From positions 1-64,000 of the forward strand of contig NZ_MUNP01000036.1 of NCBI RefSeq assembly GCF_002001105.1: a stretch of DNA of 64,000 nt. Reading direction: 5' to 3'. Source of the DNA: Rhodanobacter sp. C06. GTDB taxonomy: Bacteria > Pseudomonadota > Gammaproteobacteria > Xanthomonadales > Rhodanobacteraceae. Positions 1-11,100 of this stretch are shown one piece after another. How positions within the stretch are numbered: position 1 is the stretch's first letter; the number at the start of each line of letters is the position of its first letter. Position numbers and translations under genes: made by a program. The notes beneath the pieces were generated by a model, which made no database searches, had not been told where the DNA came from, and saw nothing but the letters and a program-made list of their open reading frames with translations.

Positions 1-244
1 GCTACAACGCGCAGGTCGACGTGCACGATCCGTGGGTAAACGCCGCCGAGGCCGAGCACGAATACGGCCTCGTGCCGCTGGCCGAGCCGCCAACGGGCGC
101 CTACGACGCGGTGATCGTGGCGGTGGGCCACAAGCAGTTCGTGGCGCTGGGCGCCGATGGCGTGCGCGCCTACGGCAAGCCAGCGTGCGTGGTCTACGAC
201 GTGAAGTACGTGCTGCCGCGCGAAGCGGTGGACGGGAGACTGTG

Positions 245-245
<1 letters not shown>
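1..245 (+). CDS. tviB: UDP-GlcNAc 6-dehydrogenase, TviB/WbpO type (3' end only)
   Basis: The gene enters from the left edge. The frame is open from base 3 and ends in TGA at 243-245, leaving about 80 C-terminal residues. A run reading VDVHDPWV is typical of the C-terminal UDP-binding domain of UDP-sugar dehydrogenases, where the preceding helix leads into a 'DP' turn. The closing YDVKYVLPR resembles Vi-antigen-type enzymes, which oxidise UDP-GlcNAc to UDP-GlcNAcA with NAD. The stop overlaps the ATG of a TviC-like epimerase by one base, and the TviB/TviC pair normally supplies UDP-GalNAcA for a capsule or EPS. The N-terminal Rossmann domain and active-site Cys lie outside the window, so the assignment rests on the tail and the neighbour. 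Confidence 0.75.
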
Positions 246-1297
<1,052 letters not shown>

Positions 1298-1399
1298 GCC
1301 GGCGGCAACCGGTACCCGCCCGGCACCCGCCGGGGCGGGTCCAACACCGGTGCCACACGCACGCCGCGCGCAGGCACCCCTTGCCGCTGCTGATTCACC

Positions 1400-1434
1400 C
1401 CTCGCCCGCCGAGCCCGGCGGGTGAGGCGTTTTT
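1400..1434 (+). terminator. Rho-independent terminator after tviC
   Basis: A stem of about 11 pairs (arms 1400-1410 and 1417-1427, one G-T pair) encloses the 6-base loop GAGCCC and is followed by CGTTTTT. It lies 100 bp past the epimerase stop and separates the nucleotide-sugar genes from the EPS transcription unit. Confidence 0.75.
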
Positions 1435-1544
1435 GCAGTGCCCGTCATGACGCGTCCCGCCTGTGCAGTGCCTCGGTCCCGCCACGCGGCAGCCGCAAGC
1501 GGGTTCCAGCGGCGCGGTCAATCCGCCGGATGTTCTTTTCATTT

Positions 1545-1572
1545 TTGTGATTTATTTCGCAAAACACATATT
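1545..1572 (+). promoter_or_regulatory. Putative EPS promoter with CRP/Clp-like site
   Basis: This is the only strongly AT-rich stretch of the 370-bp gap between tviC and the sugar transferase. TGTGA-N6-TCGCA at 1546-1561 matches the CRP consensus TGTGA-N6-TCACA in 9 of 10 half-site bases. TTGTGA (1545-1550) and CATATT (1567-1572), 16 bp apart, could serve as -35 and -10. The rest of the gap (1435-1528 and 1573-1667) shows no gene. In Xanthomonas the CRP homologue Clp activates EPS genes, which makes the match plausible. Binding is inferred. Confidence 0.4.
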
Positions 1573-1667
1573 GCGTGATGCTCACATAGGTGCTATGGAC
1601 AGCGGCTCGCCGCGTTGTTACTCTCTCCATCCCACCGGCACTGGATGCCGGGGAAGGGGGAAGAGGG

Positions 1668-3053
1668 ATGTTGCGCTTCATGCACCGACAGTCCACGCGC
1701 TGGCTGCTTCTGCTCGCCGTGGCCGAAATGCTTTTGCTTTGCGCGTCGCTGAGCATCGCCATCTGGATACGCTTTGGCAGCATCGACGAACTGAGCCACC
1801 TGCCCGCGCGTTCGTTGATGTTCGCGTGGGTGTTGATGCTTGGCTTGGCGGCGATGGGCCAGTACCAGGCGCACATGCGCGCGACCTGGTTCGGCTTGCT
1901 GGCACGCCAGGCGGTCGGCTTCACGCTTGGCGGCCTGGGTCTGGTCGTGGCCTATTACGTGCTGCCGAAGGCCTACGTGGGCCGCGGCGTGCTGGGCATC
2001 GCGCTGGCGTTCGGCTTCGTGGCAGTCACCGCGTTCCGCGCGGCGTTCCTGCAGCTGGTCGAAGTGGAGGCGTTCAAACGGCGCATCCTGGTGCTCGGCG
2101 GCGGCACGCGCGCGTCGCAGATCCACAACCGCATGCGCCGTCGCTCCGACCGGCGCGGCTTCGTGGTGGTCGGCTTCGTGCCCCGTCCGGGCGAGGCCGT
2201 CGACGTACCCGTGGACCTACTGGTCACGCCCGATGCGCCGCTGGACGTCTGGGCCGAACGGCACGGCATCGACGAGATCGTGGTCGGCGTCGACGATCGC
2301 CGCGGCAGCCTGATGATGGACGAGCTGCTCGAATGCCGGCAGCTGGGCATCGAGGTGACCGACCTCACCACCTTCTTCGAGCGCGAATCCGGCCGCGTGC
2401 AGCTGGCGTTGACGTATCCCTCCTGGCTGGTCTACTCCGGCGGCTTCTACGCCTCCCCGATGCGCCGGCTCAGCAAGCGCTGCTTCGACCTCGCGGCGGC
2501 GCTGCTGGTGCTGGCGCTGACCTGGCCGCTGATGCTGCTGACGATGCTGGCGATCCGCTTCGAATCCGGCCCGGACCAGCCCATCCTGTACCGCCAGGAA
2601 CGCGTGGGCGTGCGCGGCCGCACCTTCTGGCTGATCAAGTTCCGCAGCATGCGCACGGACGCCGAACACGACGGCGTGGCGCGCTGGGCGGCCAAGAACG
2701 ACGACCGCGTGACCCGCGTCGGCCGCTTCATCCGCAAGGTGCGGTTGGACGAGCTGCCGCAGCTGTGGAACGTGCTGAAGGGCGAGATGAGTTTCATCGG
2801 CCCGCGGCCCGAGCGGCCGCAATTCGTCGCCGACCTCGCGCAGAAAATCAGCTACTACAACCTGCGCCACTGCCTCAAACCCGGCCTGGCCGGCTGGGCG
2901 CAGCTGCGCTACCCCTACGGCGCGTCGGAGGACGACGCCGCCGAGAAACTCAAGTACGACCTCTATTACGTCAAGAACAACAACCTGCTGTTCGACCTGC
3001 TGATACTGATCCAGACGGTCGAGGTGGTGTTGTTCCGTCGCGGTGCGCGCTGA
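1668..3053 (+). CDS. EPS-initiating sugar-phosphate transferase (EpsB_2 / PEP-CTERM-system type)
   Basis: A 461-residue polyprenyl glycosylphosphotransferase that transfers a sugar-1-phosphate from a nucleotide sugar to undecaprenyl phosphate, the first step of repeat-unit assembly at the inner membrane. The N-terminal half has about four membrane segments and a Rossmann-like stretch (LVLGGGTRA). The C-terminal half is the bacterial sugar-transferase domain: KRCFDLAAALL at its entry, the YRQERVG and LIKFRSM blocks, then LDELPQLWNVLKG, FIGPRPERP and KPGLAGWAQ. The domain order and length fit the sugar transferase of XrtA-type loci (TIGR03013) better than WcaJ or GumD. The start at 1668 follows GGGAAGGGGG; ATG 1680 is a possible alternative. 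An in-frame GTG at 1590 lacks a good ribosome site. Confidence 0.88.
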   Translation: MLRFMHRQSTRWLLLLAVAEMLLLCASLSIAIWIRFGSIDELSHLPARSLMFAWVLMLGLAAMGQYQAHMRATWFGLLARQAVGFTLGGLGLVVAYYVLPKAYVGRGVLGIALAFGFVAVTAFRAAFLQLVEVEAFKRRILVLGGGTRASQIHNRMRRRSDRRGFVVVGFVPRPGEAVDVPVDLLVTPDAPLDVWAERHGIDEIVVGVDDRRGSLMMDELLECRQLGIEVTDLTTFFERESGRVQLALTYPSWLVYSGGFYASPMRRLSKRCFDLAAALLVLALTWPLMLLTMLAIRFESGPDQPILYRQERVGVRGRTFWLIKFRSMRTDAEHDGVARWAAKNDDRVTRVGRFIRKVRLDELPQLWNVLKGEMSFIGPRPERPQFVADLAQKISYYNLRHCLKPGLAGWAQLRYPYGASEDDAAEKLKYDLYYVKNNNLLFDLLILIQTVEVVLFRRGAR

Positions 3054-3108
3054 CCGGGAGCCTCCGCCGGGAACGGCCTGGCGGGCCCATCTGATCCGAG
3101 GATTCGCC

Positions 3109-5919
3109 ATGCCGAGCCGAAGCTTGCCGAGTCACCCGGGCACTTCCGCCCCGCCCCGCCGTCGCCAGCGGCGCTGGCGCGCAGTGCTGGCCGCAGCCGC
3201 GGCCCTGCTGGCAGCGGTGGTGATGGCGCAGACGATCGTGCGCATCCGCAACGAACGCGTCGCGCCCCTGCTTGCCAGCCCGGCGGCGACGCCCGCCTCG
3301 GTCGGGACAGCGGAACCAGGCGTCTCCCCCGCACCGACTCCCGTCGCAAAGGCATCCGCGCAGCCCGCACCCGCCGCGCCGGTGGTGCAAGCGGCGCGAG
3401 CCACGCCGGATGCCGAAGCCGCCGTGCAGCTGTCGTCGGACAGCTTGGCATGGATGCACCAGGACCTGCCCTGCGAGGCCGATGCCGACCCGTGCAAGCC
3501 CGCGCACGTGCTGGCCCTGGTGGATGCCCAGGCGACGACGCCTGCGCACGGCGCGCCCGCTTCCGCGCCCACGCCGGCCGCCTTCGGGGTGCGGGCGCTG
3601 GCCGCCGTGACGCTGGCACCGCATCCGCGCCTGATCCTGGACGGCACCACGCTGGCCGCGCTGCGCCAGCGGGCCACCTCCTCCAACCCGCAATGGACGG
3701 CGTTGAAGGCCAAGTGCGATTCCTACATCGGCGGCACGGTCGAATATCCCTCGGGCAACGCCTACCCGAACCTGCCCAACCTCGGCCAAGGCTACCAGGG
3801 CAGCGACTACGTACCCGCGCTGCTGGCTGAGGGCATGTGCTACCAGGTGCTCAAGACCAGCAACGCCTCGGCGGCCGCCAGCTATGGCGCCAAGGCCGTG
3901 GACATCCTGATGAAGATGTCCGCCTCCGGCAGCCAGGGCCAGCTGCCCTGCACCGACAGCGGCTACGGCATGCGCTTCTACGGCGTGGGCATGGGCCTGG
4001 GCTACGACTGGGTCTGGGACCTGCTCACGCCGACCCAGCGCACGCAGGTCTACACCACCGCGAACGCCTGGATCACCGCCTGGGAGGCGCCGAACGGCTG
4101 CGCCGATTTCGAGTACGCGCATCCGCAGAGCAACTACTACGCGGGCTACTTCCACGCCAAGGCCGCCATCGCGCTGGCCACCTACGACGAGAACCCCTTG
4201 GGGCCGGCGGAATGGGACGACTGGCTGAACAACCAGTTCGCCAAGCGCGTGCAGCCTTACTACCAGCTGCACCTGCTGGGCGGCGGCTGGCCGGAGGGTT
4301 ACGCCAACTACGCGCCGCTGGGCATCCTCAACATGACCTTGCCCATGCGCGAGGTGAAAACCGCCACCGGCCAGGACCTGGTGCACGCCAGCGCACCGTA
4401 CAGCTACCCGACGGACAGCGCCGAGTACGCGATGCATTTCACCTGGCCCTCGCGCACCTATTTCGACGACCGCGACACCAACCATTCGAACTCCGACAGC
4501 CAGCCGCCAGGCACGACCCAGGTGGGTCTGTTCCAGCAACTGCTCGGCGCACTCGGCTACTGGGGCTCGCCGCACACCGCGATCTTCCGCCAGTACCTGG
4601 CCGACGTGGACGCGGCCACCAACGGCTACGGTTACGCGGACGAGTGGCTGCGCTTCCTTTCGCTGGACCCGGCCGGCACGACGGCGCCGGTGAGCGGCTT
4701 GCCGCTGTCGTATCTCGCGCCGGGCCTGGGCGCGGTGGCGGCGCGCTCGGACTGGGGCAACAGTGCCGCCTGGATGTCCTTCCGCGCCGCGCCCTACGCG
4801 AACAACCCCGGGCAGGGCGAGGAATACTTCGACCAGGGCAGCCTGGCCCTGGTGCGCGGCGGCACGCCGCTGCTGCTCAACGCCACCGGCTGGCTGGTGC
4901 ACAACCCCAACGGCACCGCCGACGAGAACCTGGTCTACAACGACAACTTCGGCAGCTTCAGCAGCGGCAACGTCTACTCGGGCAACCGCCAGATCTACAA
5001 CATCTTCTACGTGCGCAACCTGAGCAACGGCGCACCGGCCGAGCAGTACGGCCAGTTCGCCAGCACCACCGAAAGCAACCAGGCCAGCACCAAGGTGGCC
5101 GCGTTCGAGGACGGCAGCAGCTACGTCTACGTGCTGGCGACCGGCCTGCAGGACATGTACCGCAGCTTTGCCGCCGGGCCGGCCGTGACCAACTGGTCGC
5201 GCGAGATCGTGTACGTGCGGCCCAGCCGCTTCGTGGTCTACGACCGCACCACGGCGGGCAGCGCGAGCTACGACCAGTACCTGGCCTGGCATTTCCCGGC
5301 GAACCCGACCGCCAGCACCACCAGTGCCGGCGGCAACCGCCTCGACGTCACCTATGGCGGCAGCTACGCCGGCGCGATGACCACCGTGCTGCCGCAGAAC
5401 GCCACGCTGTCCACCATGGCGATGTATCCGTCCAGCAATCCGACCAAGGCCTGGCAGGTGCAGGTGCGCTCGCCGGTCGCGGGCGCCGCCCAGCAGTGGC
5501 TGACCGTGTTCGACCTGTCCACCGCGTCATCCACGGTGGCCGGCGCGAAGCCGGTGATCGTCGCCCAGGGCGGCATCCTCGGCGTGCAGCTGGCAGCATC
5601 GGACGGCAGCGCGGTGGTGGTCAGCAGCACGGGCGCGGCCGGCACGCCGCTGAGCGGCACGATCGGCTACACCGTCGACAACCTCGCCGCGCTGCACGTG
5701 ATCACCGACCTGGCGCCGTCGACCGGCTACACCGTGAACGTCGCGACCAACGGCAACCAGCAGACCATCACGGTGACTCCTGGCGGCTCCATCATGAGCA
5801 GCGCTCACGGCGTGCTCAGTTTCACGGTGAGCGGCGGCAGCGTGCAGCAGCCGACACTGCGGCCGCCACCGGTGTCCAACCTGCCGGTACCCGGCTATCC
5901 CAGGCCGTATACGGGATGA
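3109..5919 (+). CDS. Exported heparinase II/III-like polysaccharide lyase or hydrolase
   Basis: A 936-residue protein with one N-terminal membrane anchor or uncleaved signal (residues about 24-42, after a run of Arg), then a low-complexity Ala/Pro linker to about residue 165. It is followed by an alpha/alpha-toroid-like region (HPRLILDG, repeated W/Y-rich helices such as YDWVWDLL and SNYYAGYFHAK). From about residue 520 comes a beta-rich region with SDWGNSAAW, DQGSLALVRGG and YDRTTAG. That order resembles heparinase II/III and alginate-lyase-type enzymes, which cleave uronic-acid polymers by beta-elimination. It sits directly behind the priming transferase, so it probably trims or releases the EPS made here. 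The start has GAGG 7 bases upstream. The exact PL family and the catalytic residues are not assigned. Confidence 0.6.
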   Translation: MPSRSLPSHPGTSAPPRRRQRRWRAVLAAAAALLAAVVMAQTIVRIRNERVAPLLASPAATPASVGTAEPGVSPAPTPVAKASAQPAPAAPVVQAARATPDAEAAVQLSSDSLAWMHQDLPCEADADPCKPAHVLALVDAQATTPAHGAPASAPTPAAFGVRALAAVTLAPHPRLILDGTTLAALRQRATSSNPQWTALKAKCDSYIGGTVEYPSGNAYPNLPNLGQGYQGSDYVPALLAEGMCYQVLKTSNASAAASYGAKAVDILMKMSASGSQGQLPCTDSGYGMRFYGVGMGLGYDWVWDLLTPTQRTQVYTTANAWITAWEAPNGCADFEYAHPQSNYYAGYFHAKAAIALATYDENPLGPAEWDDWLNNQFAKRVQPYYQLHLLGGGWPEGYANYAPLGILNMTLPMREVKTATGQDLVHASAPYSYPTDSAEYAMHFTWPSRTYFDDRDTNHSNSDSQPPGTTQVGLFQQLLGALGYWGSPHTAIFRQYLADVDAATNGYGYADEWLRFLSLDPAGTTAPVSGLPLSYLAPGLGAVAARSDWGNSAAWMSFRAAPYANNPGQGEEYFDQGSLALVRGGTPLLLNATGWLVHNPNGTADENLVYNDNFGSFSSGNVYSGNRQIYNIFYVRNLSNGAPAEQYGQFASTTESNQASTKVAAFEDGSSYVYVLATGLQDMYRSFAAGPAVTNWSREIVYVRPSRFVVYDRTTAGSASYDQYLAWHFPANPTASTTSAGGNRLDVTYGGSYAGAMTTVLPQNATLSTMAMYPSSNPTKAWQVQVRSPVAGAAQQWLTVFDLSTASSTVAGAKPVIVAQGGILGVQLAASDGSAVVVSSTGAAGTPLSGTIGYTVDNLAALHVITDLAPSTGYTVNVATNGNQQTITVTPGGSIMSSAHGVLSFTVSGGSVQQPTLRPPPVSNLPVPGYPRPYTG

Positions 5920-5957
5920 GTGCAGCGGTGGAGATGCCGACCGTGCGCAAGCGCCCT

Positions 5958-7028
5958 TCAACCATCCTGCTCGATGTCGGTGATGTGCAGGCCGATGCTG
6001 ATGTCGCCGTCGCGGCTCGCGTCCATGCCGTGCACGAAGAACGGCTGCTGCCCGCGCGTGACGAAACCCTCGGCGCGCCACGCATCGAGCACGGACCGGG
6101 TAGCGGTCAGGCGCAGCTCGATCGCGTCGTAGCCGGCCGCGTAGCCCATCCGGCACAGCTCGCGGATCGCACGGCGATCGGCCGCGCGCACGCCGCCGGC
6201 GAACCAGGCGTCGGTCACGGTCATGAACCCCGGTGCGCGCACATTGGTCTCGCAGGCGAACCATGCCAGCAACGGCGCGCCCGGCGCCGGGGCGACCAGC
6301 AGGAAGCGGCGGCGTACCGCAGGCAGGCCGAGGAAGCGCCACTCGAGCATCCGCGTGCTGCGCACCGTGCACAGGCCCTCGCCATGTTCGGACTGCTCCC
6401 ACAGCGCCTGCATGCGGGGATCGACGGCGTCGTTCCAAGCCACGTGCAGGCCGGACCGTCGGGCCGGGATGCGCAGCCGGCGGCCTGCCGCGAGCACGCC
6501 ATCCAGCAGCGTGCCGCCGGCACGGCCCAGCGGACCCGGCAACACGCGCGACGCATAGCCGCGGTAACGCAGCGGCTTCACATGGCGCAGCAACTGGCCG
6601 GCCACGGCATAGCCGGCGCGTTTGCCGACTGCACCACCCTGCAAGTTGGTCATCGCATAGCCGAACGCGAAATGCTCCTGGCTGGCGAGCGCCACCGCAC
6701 GGATCAATCCCATCGCCGGCTTGAGCGAGCGGTGTCCGGGCAGCACGACGAAATGGCTGGCGCAGGCGACCAGCGACTCGCGCCCCTGCCAGAGCATCGG
6801 CCGCGGACCGGCGCCGACGGTGCCCACGATCTCGCCACTGGCGCGATGGCGCAGCAGCCGCAGCAGCGGACGTCCGAACGGGCAGTTCAGATAGAACACG
6901 TCGTACATGCGGCCGAGCTGGTCCCGCCAGCCGATATGGTCGCGCCAGAGGCCGATGACGGTATCGCGATCCCGTTCGAGCTGGCCTTCGACCACTTCGT
7001 AGCGATCGTCGGGAACGAGATCGTGCAT
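5958..7028 (-). CDS. GNAT/FemAB-like acyltransferase of the EPS locus
   Basis: A protein of about 356 residues, convergent with the lyase-like gene and divergent from the dioxygenase gene. No signal peptide or membrane segment is seen. The region around GEIVGTVGAGPRPML, SHFVVLPGHRSLKPA and YAMTNLQGGAVGKRAGY has the strand/loop order of GNAT N-acyltransferases, and a second similar half follows (VTDAWFAGG, ELRLTATRSVLDAWRAEGF). A double-GNAT layout like this is seen in FemAB-type and XrtA-locus acyltransferases, which move aminoacyl or acyl groups onto amines. ATG at 7028 is chosen because GAAGG precedes it by about 9 bases; an upstream extension to 7145 looks non-coding. Substrate is unknown. 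A role in acylating the EPS or the peptide is inferred from position only. Confidence 0.55.
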   Translation of the reverse strand: MHDLVPDDRYEVVEGQLERDRDTVIGLWRDHIGWRDQLGRMYDVFYLNCPFGRPLLRLLRHRASGEIVGTVGAGPRPMLWQGRESLVACASHFVVLPGHRSLKPAMGLIRAVALASQEHFAFGYAMTNLQGGAVGKRAGYAVAGQLLRHVKPLRYRGYASRVLPGPLGRAGGTLLDGVLAAGRRLRIPARRSGLHVAWNDAVDPRMQALWEQSEHGEGLCTVRSTRMLEWRFLGLPAVRRRFLLVAPAPGAPLLAWFACETNVRAPGFMTVTDAWFAGGVRAADRRAIRELCRMGYAAGYDAIELRLTATRSVLDAWRAEGFVTRGQQPFFVHGMDASRDGDISIGLHITDIEQDG

Positions 7029-7201
7029 ATCCAAGGCCTTCGGGTTGCTGAGGGCGGTGCCAGCGGATTCTGTGCGACGCCTGTCTCGCATACAAGACGA
7101 AATCGCCACGCCGAGGGCCGCCATCGGCATGCAGTAGGGAAGCACCGGACGATCCGACGCACAGGCGACGACAGCGGCAATGGCGCGACAGGGGCACGGC
7201 C

Positions 7202-8116
7202 ATGAACCAGCGCGCGGCTTGCATAGACATCGACTGGGCCACGTTCGATCCGTGGCACGTCCAGCCAGTGCGACACCGGCTGATGGAACACCCGCTGCTG
7301 CAGCCCGACCGGCTGGTGGAGTTCGGCCGGCGCCTCGAACGCGCGGCGCAGCTCTACTCGTTCAGCAACGACGTCACCGCCGGCACCAATTTCAGCAAGG
7401 CGGGCAGCACGAACCCGAACCGCAAGTCCGCGCAGGAAACCCTGAAGGACATCGACCACGCCAAGGCATGGATGTTGCTTCGCCATGTGCAGGGCGATCC
7501 GACCTACCGTGAGCTCGTCGATTCCGTGCTCGATGAAATCAAACCGCAGGTGGAACACAAGGACCCCGGCATGTGCTACCGGGCCGGCTGGATCTTCGTG
7601 TCCTCGCCACACACGGTCACGCCGTTCCACATCGACCGCAACCACGGCATCCTGCTGCAGATACGCGGCAGCAAGACCGTCTACGTATGGGACCCCGACG
7701 ACGTCACGGTGGTGAGCGACCGCGCGCGCGACTGGTTCCACGGCCATCACGAGCTTGCCTTGGTCGAGTGGCACGAGGAATTCCGCGCCCGCGCACATGT
7801 ATTCCACCTGCAGCCCGGCATGGGCGTGTACATGCCGCTGACCAGCCCGCACATGGTCGAGACCAGCGACGAGCCGTCGACGACGCTGAGCCTCAGTTAC
7901 AACACCCAGGCATCGCGTCGCAACGTGTTGCTGCACGTCGTGCACGACCGGATTCACGGCCTGGGGATCGACTTGCCTCCGGTCGGTCGGCGTCCCCGCT
8001 TCGATGCGTGGCTGCATGTCGCAGCGCATGCCGCGGATGGCGCGCGCAGGTACGCGCGCCATCGGCTGGGCCGGCCTGTCCGTTTCGATGGAGCGCCCTA
8101 TGCCTCGGACGATTGA
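7202..8116 (+). CDS. JmjC/cupin-type Fe(II)/2-oxoglutarate dioxygenase
   Basis: A 304-residue soluble protein. The metal-binding pair HxD is seen in TPFHIDRN near residue 143, and the distal His in SPHMVE near residue 217; [10 protein letters not shown] follows the first strand as in cupin_8/JmjC proteins. Enzymes of this fold hydroxylate amino-acid side chains, and stand-alone members in NRPS clusters act on free or carrier-bound amino acids. Its end overlaps the start of the first NRPS gene by 17 bp, so the two are probably translated together and it belongs to the peptide pathway. GAEGR-type motifs and a carrier domain are absent. The substrate, for example an amino acid on the first PCP, is inferred. 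The 173 bp upstream, shared with a divergent gene, show no convincing promoter. Confidence 0.65.
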   Translation: MNQRAACIDIDWATFDPWHVQPVRHRLMEHPLLQPDRLVEFGRRLERAAQLYSFSNDVTAGTNFSKAGSTNPNRKSAQETLKDIDHAKAWMLLRHVQGDPTYRELVDSVLDEIKPQVEHKDPGMCYRAGWIFVSSPHTVTPFHIDRNHGILLQIRGSKTVYVWDPDDVTVVSDRARDWFHGHHELALVEWHEEFRARAHVFHLQPGMGVYMPLTSPHMVETSDEPSTTLSLSYNTQASRRNVLLHVVHDRIHGLGIDLPPVGRRPRFDAWLHVAAHAADGARRYARHRLGRPVRFDGAPYASDD

Positions 8117-11100
8117 GCAGGCCGGCTGGCCGCCTCGATCGCCGGCAGGCGCACAGGGCAAGTTCGATGAGTATGCAGATATGACGCTCGGCGATACGCA
8201 AAACATGGATTTGCTCGACGTGCTGCCCAGCCAGGCCGATGGCGCGGATGACGTATGGCGGCACCGGCAGTATCCGCTGGATTCCGCACTCGCCGGCGCG
8301 CTGGCCGGAGCCATGCGCCGATGGCCGCTCGGCCCGGCGCAACTGTTGAGCGCGGCCCTGGCGCTGGTCGAATCGCGCCTGACGGGGGTGGATGTCGTGC
8401 TTGCGACGGCACTGGACGCAACCGGCGTCACGCAGGGCTCCATCGAGGTGCCGCGAGCGGGATCGCGTGATGCATGGCTCGAAACCTGCGCGCATACGCT
8501 CGGTGACCCGGCAGGTGCGCCGGCGGACAGCGCATGGCTCGCCCATGACGGCAAGGCGATGCCAGCTTGCGGCGAAGTGTCGGTGCAGCTGGCGTGGCAA
8601 CTGCGCCTGTCGGACGACGCGCAGTTGCACGTCGATTTCCGCGGATCGCCGGACGGGACATCCGTCGACCTGCTGGCCGGCTGCGTGAAACGCACGCTAG
8701 CGGCATTCGGATCGGCGGAAGACTGCGCACTGGAATCGATCGACATCCTCGACCCGGCCGAACGCCACCGGCTGCTGGTCGAATGGAACGCGACGGACAT
8801 GCCGCGGCATGCCGGGGACACGGTGCACGGCCTGTTCGCCGCCGTCGCCAAGGATCACGCGGACCGGGTCGCGGTCGTCGACGACCAGCGCAGCCTGACC
8901 TACGCGCAGCTGGATCGGCTCGCGGAGGGACTGGCCTTGCGCCTGCGCGGCGCCGGTGTGGTGCGCGGCACGATCGTGGGCGTGATGCTGGATCGCTCGG
9001 TCGACGCGGTGGTCGCCATCCTCGGCGTGCTGAAAGCGGACGCAGCCTATCTGCCGCTCGACATGGCCTATCCGGCAGAGCGCGTGGCCTTCATGCTGGA
9101 CGACGCCGAAGTACGCATCGTAGTGACGCCGCGCATCGGGCGGGCGCTACCGCTTGCCGATTCGATCGTGCGCGTCTCCGTTGCCGCCGGGGAACGGCCG
9201 CCTGGCGATCCCATCGCCATCGAACTGGACGGCGAAGCACTGGCCTACGTGATGTACACCTCCGGATCGACCGGCACGCCGAAGGGCGTCGAGATCCGGC
9301 ACCGTTCCATCATCCGCCTGGTACGTGACGTCGAATACATCGATCTGGGGCTCGACACACGGCTGTTGCACGCAGCGCCGCTGGGCTTCGATGCCTCCAC
9401 GCTGGAGATCTGGGGCGCCCTGCTCAATGGCGGTTGCGTCATCGTGCACGACGAAGCAGTACCAACCGGCAGCGGCCTCGCCCGCAGCATAACGCGGCAC
9501 AACGTCAGCACGGCCTTCCTCACCACGGCGCTGTTCAATGCCATCGTGGATGTCGACCCCCGGCACCTGACCGGGCTGCGTGAACTGTTCACCGGCGGCG
9601 AGAAGGTCTCCGTACGGCACGTGCGCCGGGCGCTGGATGCGCTGCCCGGCACGACCATCGTCCATCCGTACGGCCCGACCGAATGCACGACATTCACCAC
9701 CACCCATCGCATACCGCGCGACCTCGCAGCCGACGCGCGCACGATTCCGATCGGGCGGCCCATCGCTGACACGCGGCTCTATGTGCTGAACCGGCGCATG
9801 GAGCTGCTGCCTACCGGCGTCGTCGGCGAATTGTTCGTGGGCGGGGCCGGCGTCGCGCGCGGCTACCTGCGGCGTCCCGAACTGAGCGCCGAACGTTTCG
9901 TGCCCGATCCATTCGGCGCCGCGGGCGAACGCCTGTATCGCACCGGCGATCTGGTGCGCTACCTGCCGGACGGCGCCATCGAATTCGTCGGCCGCATCGA
10001 TGGCCAGGTCAAGATACGCGGCTACCGCATCGAGACTGGCGAGATCGAGGCAGTCCTGGCGCGTCACCGCGCGATCGGCGCCTGCGCCGTGCAGGCGCGT
10101 GAAGACCAGCCCGGCCGCAAGCGCCTGGTCGCCTATTACGTAGGCAACGGCGTCGAGACCACTGCGCAGGCGCTGCGCGGCTACCTCGGCACCAGCCTGC
10201 CCGAGTTCATGGTGCCGGCATGCTATGTGCAGCTCGATGCGCTGCCGCTGACCACCAACGGCAAGCTCGACCGTCGCGCGCTGCCCGCGCCGGATTCCCG
10301 CCGGCCCGAACTTGCCGTGCCGTACGTGGAACCCGTCGGCCCTCTGGAGCAGCAGGCATGCGCCGTGTTCGGCGAACTGCTCGGACTGGACCGCGTGGGC
10401 CGCGACGACAACTTCTTCGAGCTGGGCGGCGATTCGCTGTCCGCCGTGCGCGCGGTCACCCGGCTCGGCGAGCTGGCGCCGCGCGAACTGACCATACCGA
10501 TGTTCTTCCAGAACCCCACGCCGGCGGCGCTGGCGCAGGCGATGGCAGGAAACACGCGGACCGCGCCCACCGCGTCCGGCCTGCCGCACGGCGGGCACGG
10601 CGTCGGTGCCGAGCCGATCGCGATCATCGCGATGGCCGGACGCTTCCCCGGCGCGGACAACGTCGAGGCGTTCTGGCGCAACCTGTGCGAAGGCCAGGAA
10701 TCGATCACCTTCTTCGGCGCCGACGAACTCGACCCGGGCATCACGCGCGCGGAGCGCGACGACCCGTCCTATGTGGCCGCGCGCGGCATCGTCGACGGCG
10801 TGGAGAACTTCGACGCCGCGTTCTTCGGCATCCCGCCGCGCGAGGCGGAGCTGATGGACCCGCAGCAGCGGATCTTCCTCGAACTGTGCTGGGAATGCCT
10901 GGAGCGCGCGGGCCATGCGCCGGGAACGCACACGGGACCGGTCGGCGTGTTCGGCGGCATGTACCACGCCACTTATTTCCAGCGTCATCTCAGTGCGCGG
11001 CCGGACCTGGTCGACAAGCTCGGCGCGTTCCAGGTGATGCTGGCCAACGAAAAGGATTTCCTGGCCACCCGCGTCGCGCACAAACTCGATCTGACCGGCC

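Noticed and set aside
2971-5292. 773-codon open frame on the minus strand opposite the lyase-like gene
   Set aside because: Arg/Val/Ala/His-rich composition without motifs; it mirrors third-position GC of the real plus-strand gene.
5840-5919. PEP-CTERM sorting signal at the end of the lyase-like protein
   Set aside because: The C-terminus is Pro/Gly-rich and has no Pro-Glu-Pro, membrane segment or Arg cluster.
3837-7205. 1,122-codon plus-strand frame spanning the lyase-like gene and the convergent GNAT gene
   Set aside because: It is out of frame with the lyase and antisense to the GNAT gene, with no recognisable domain.
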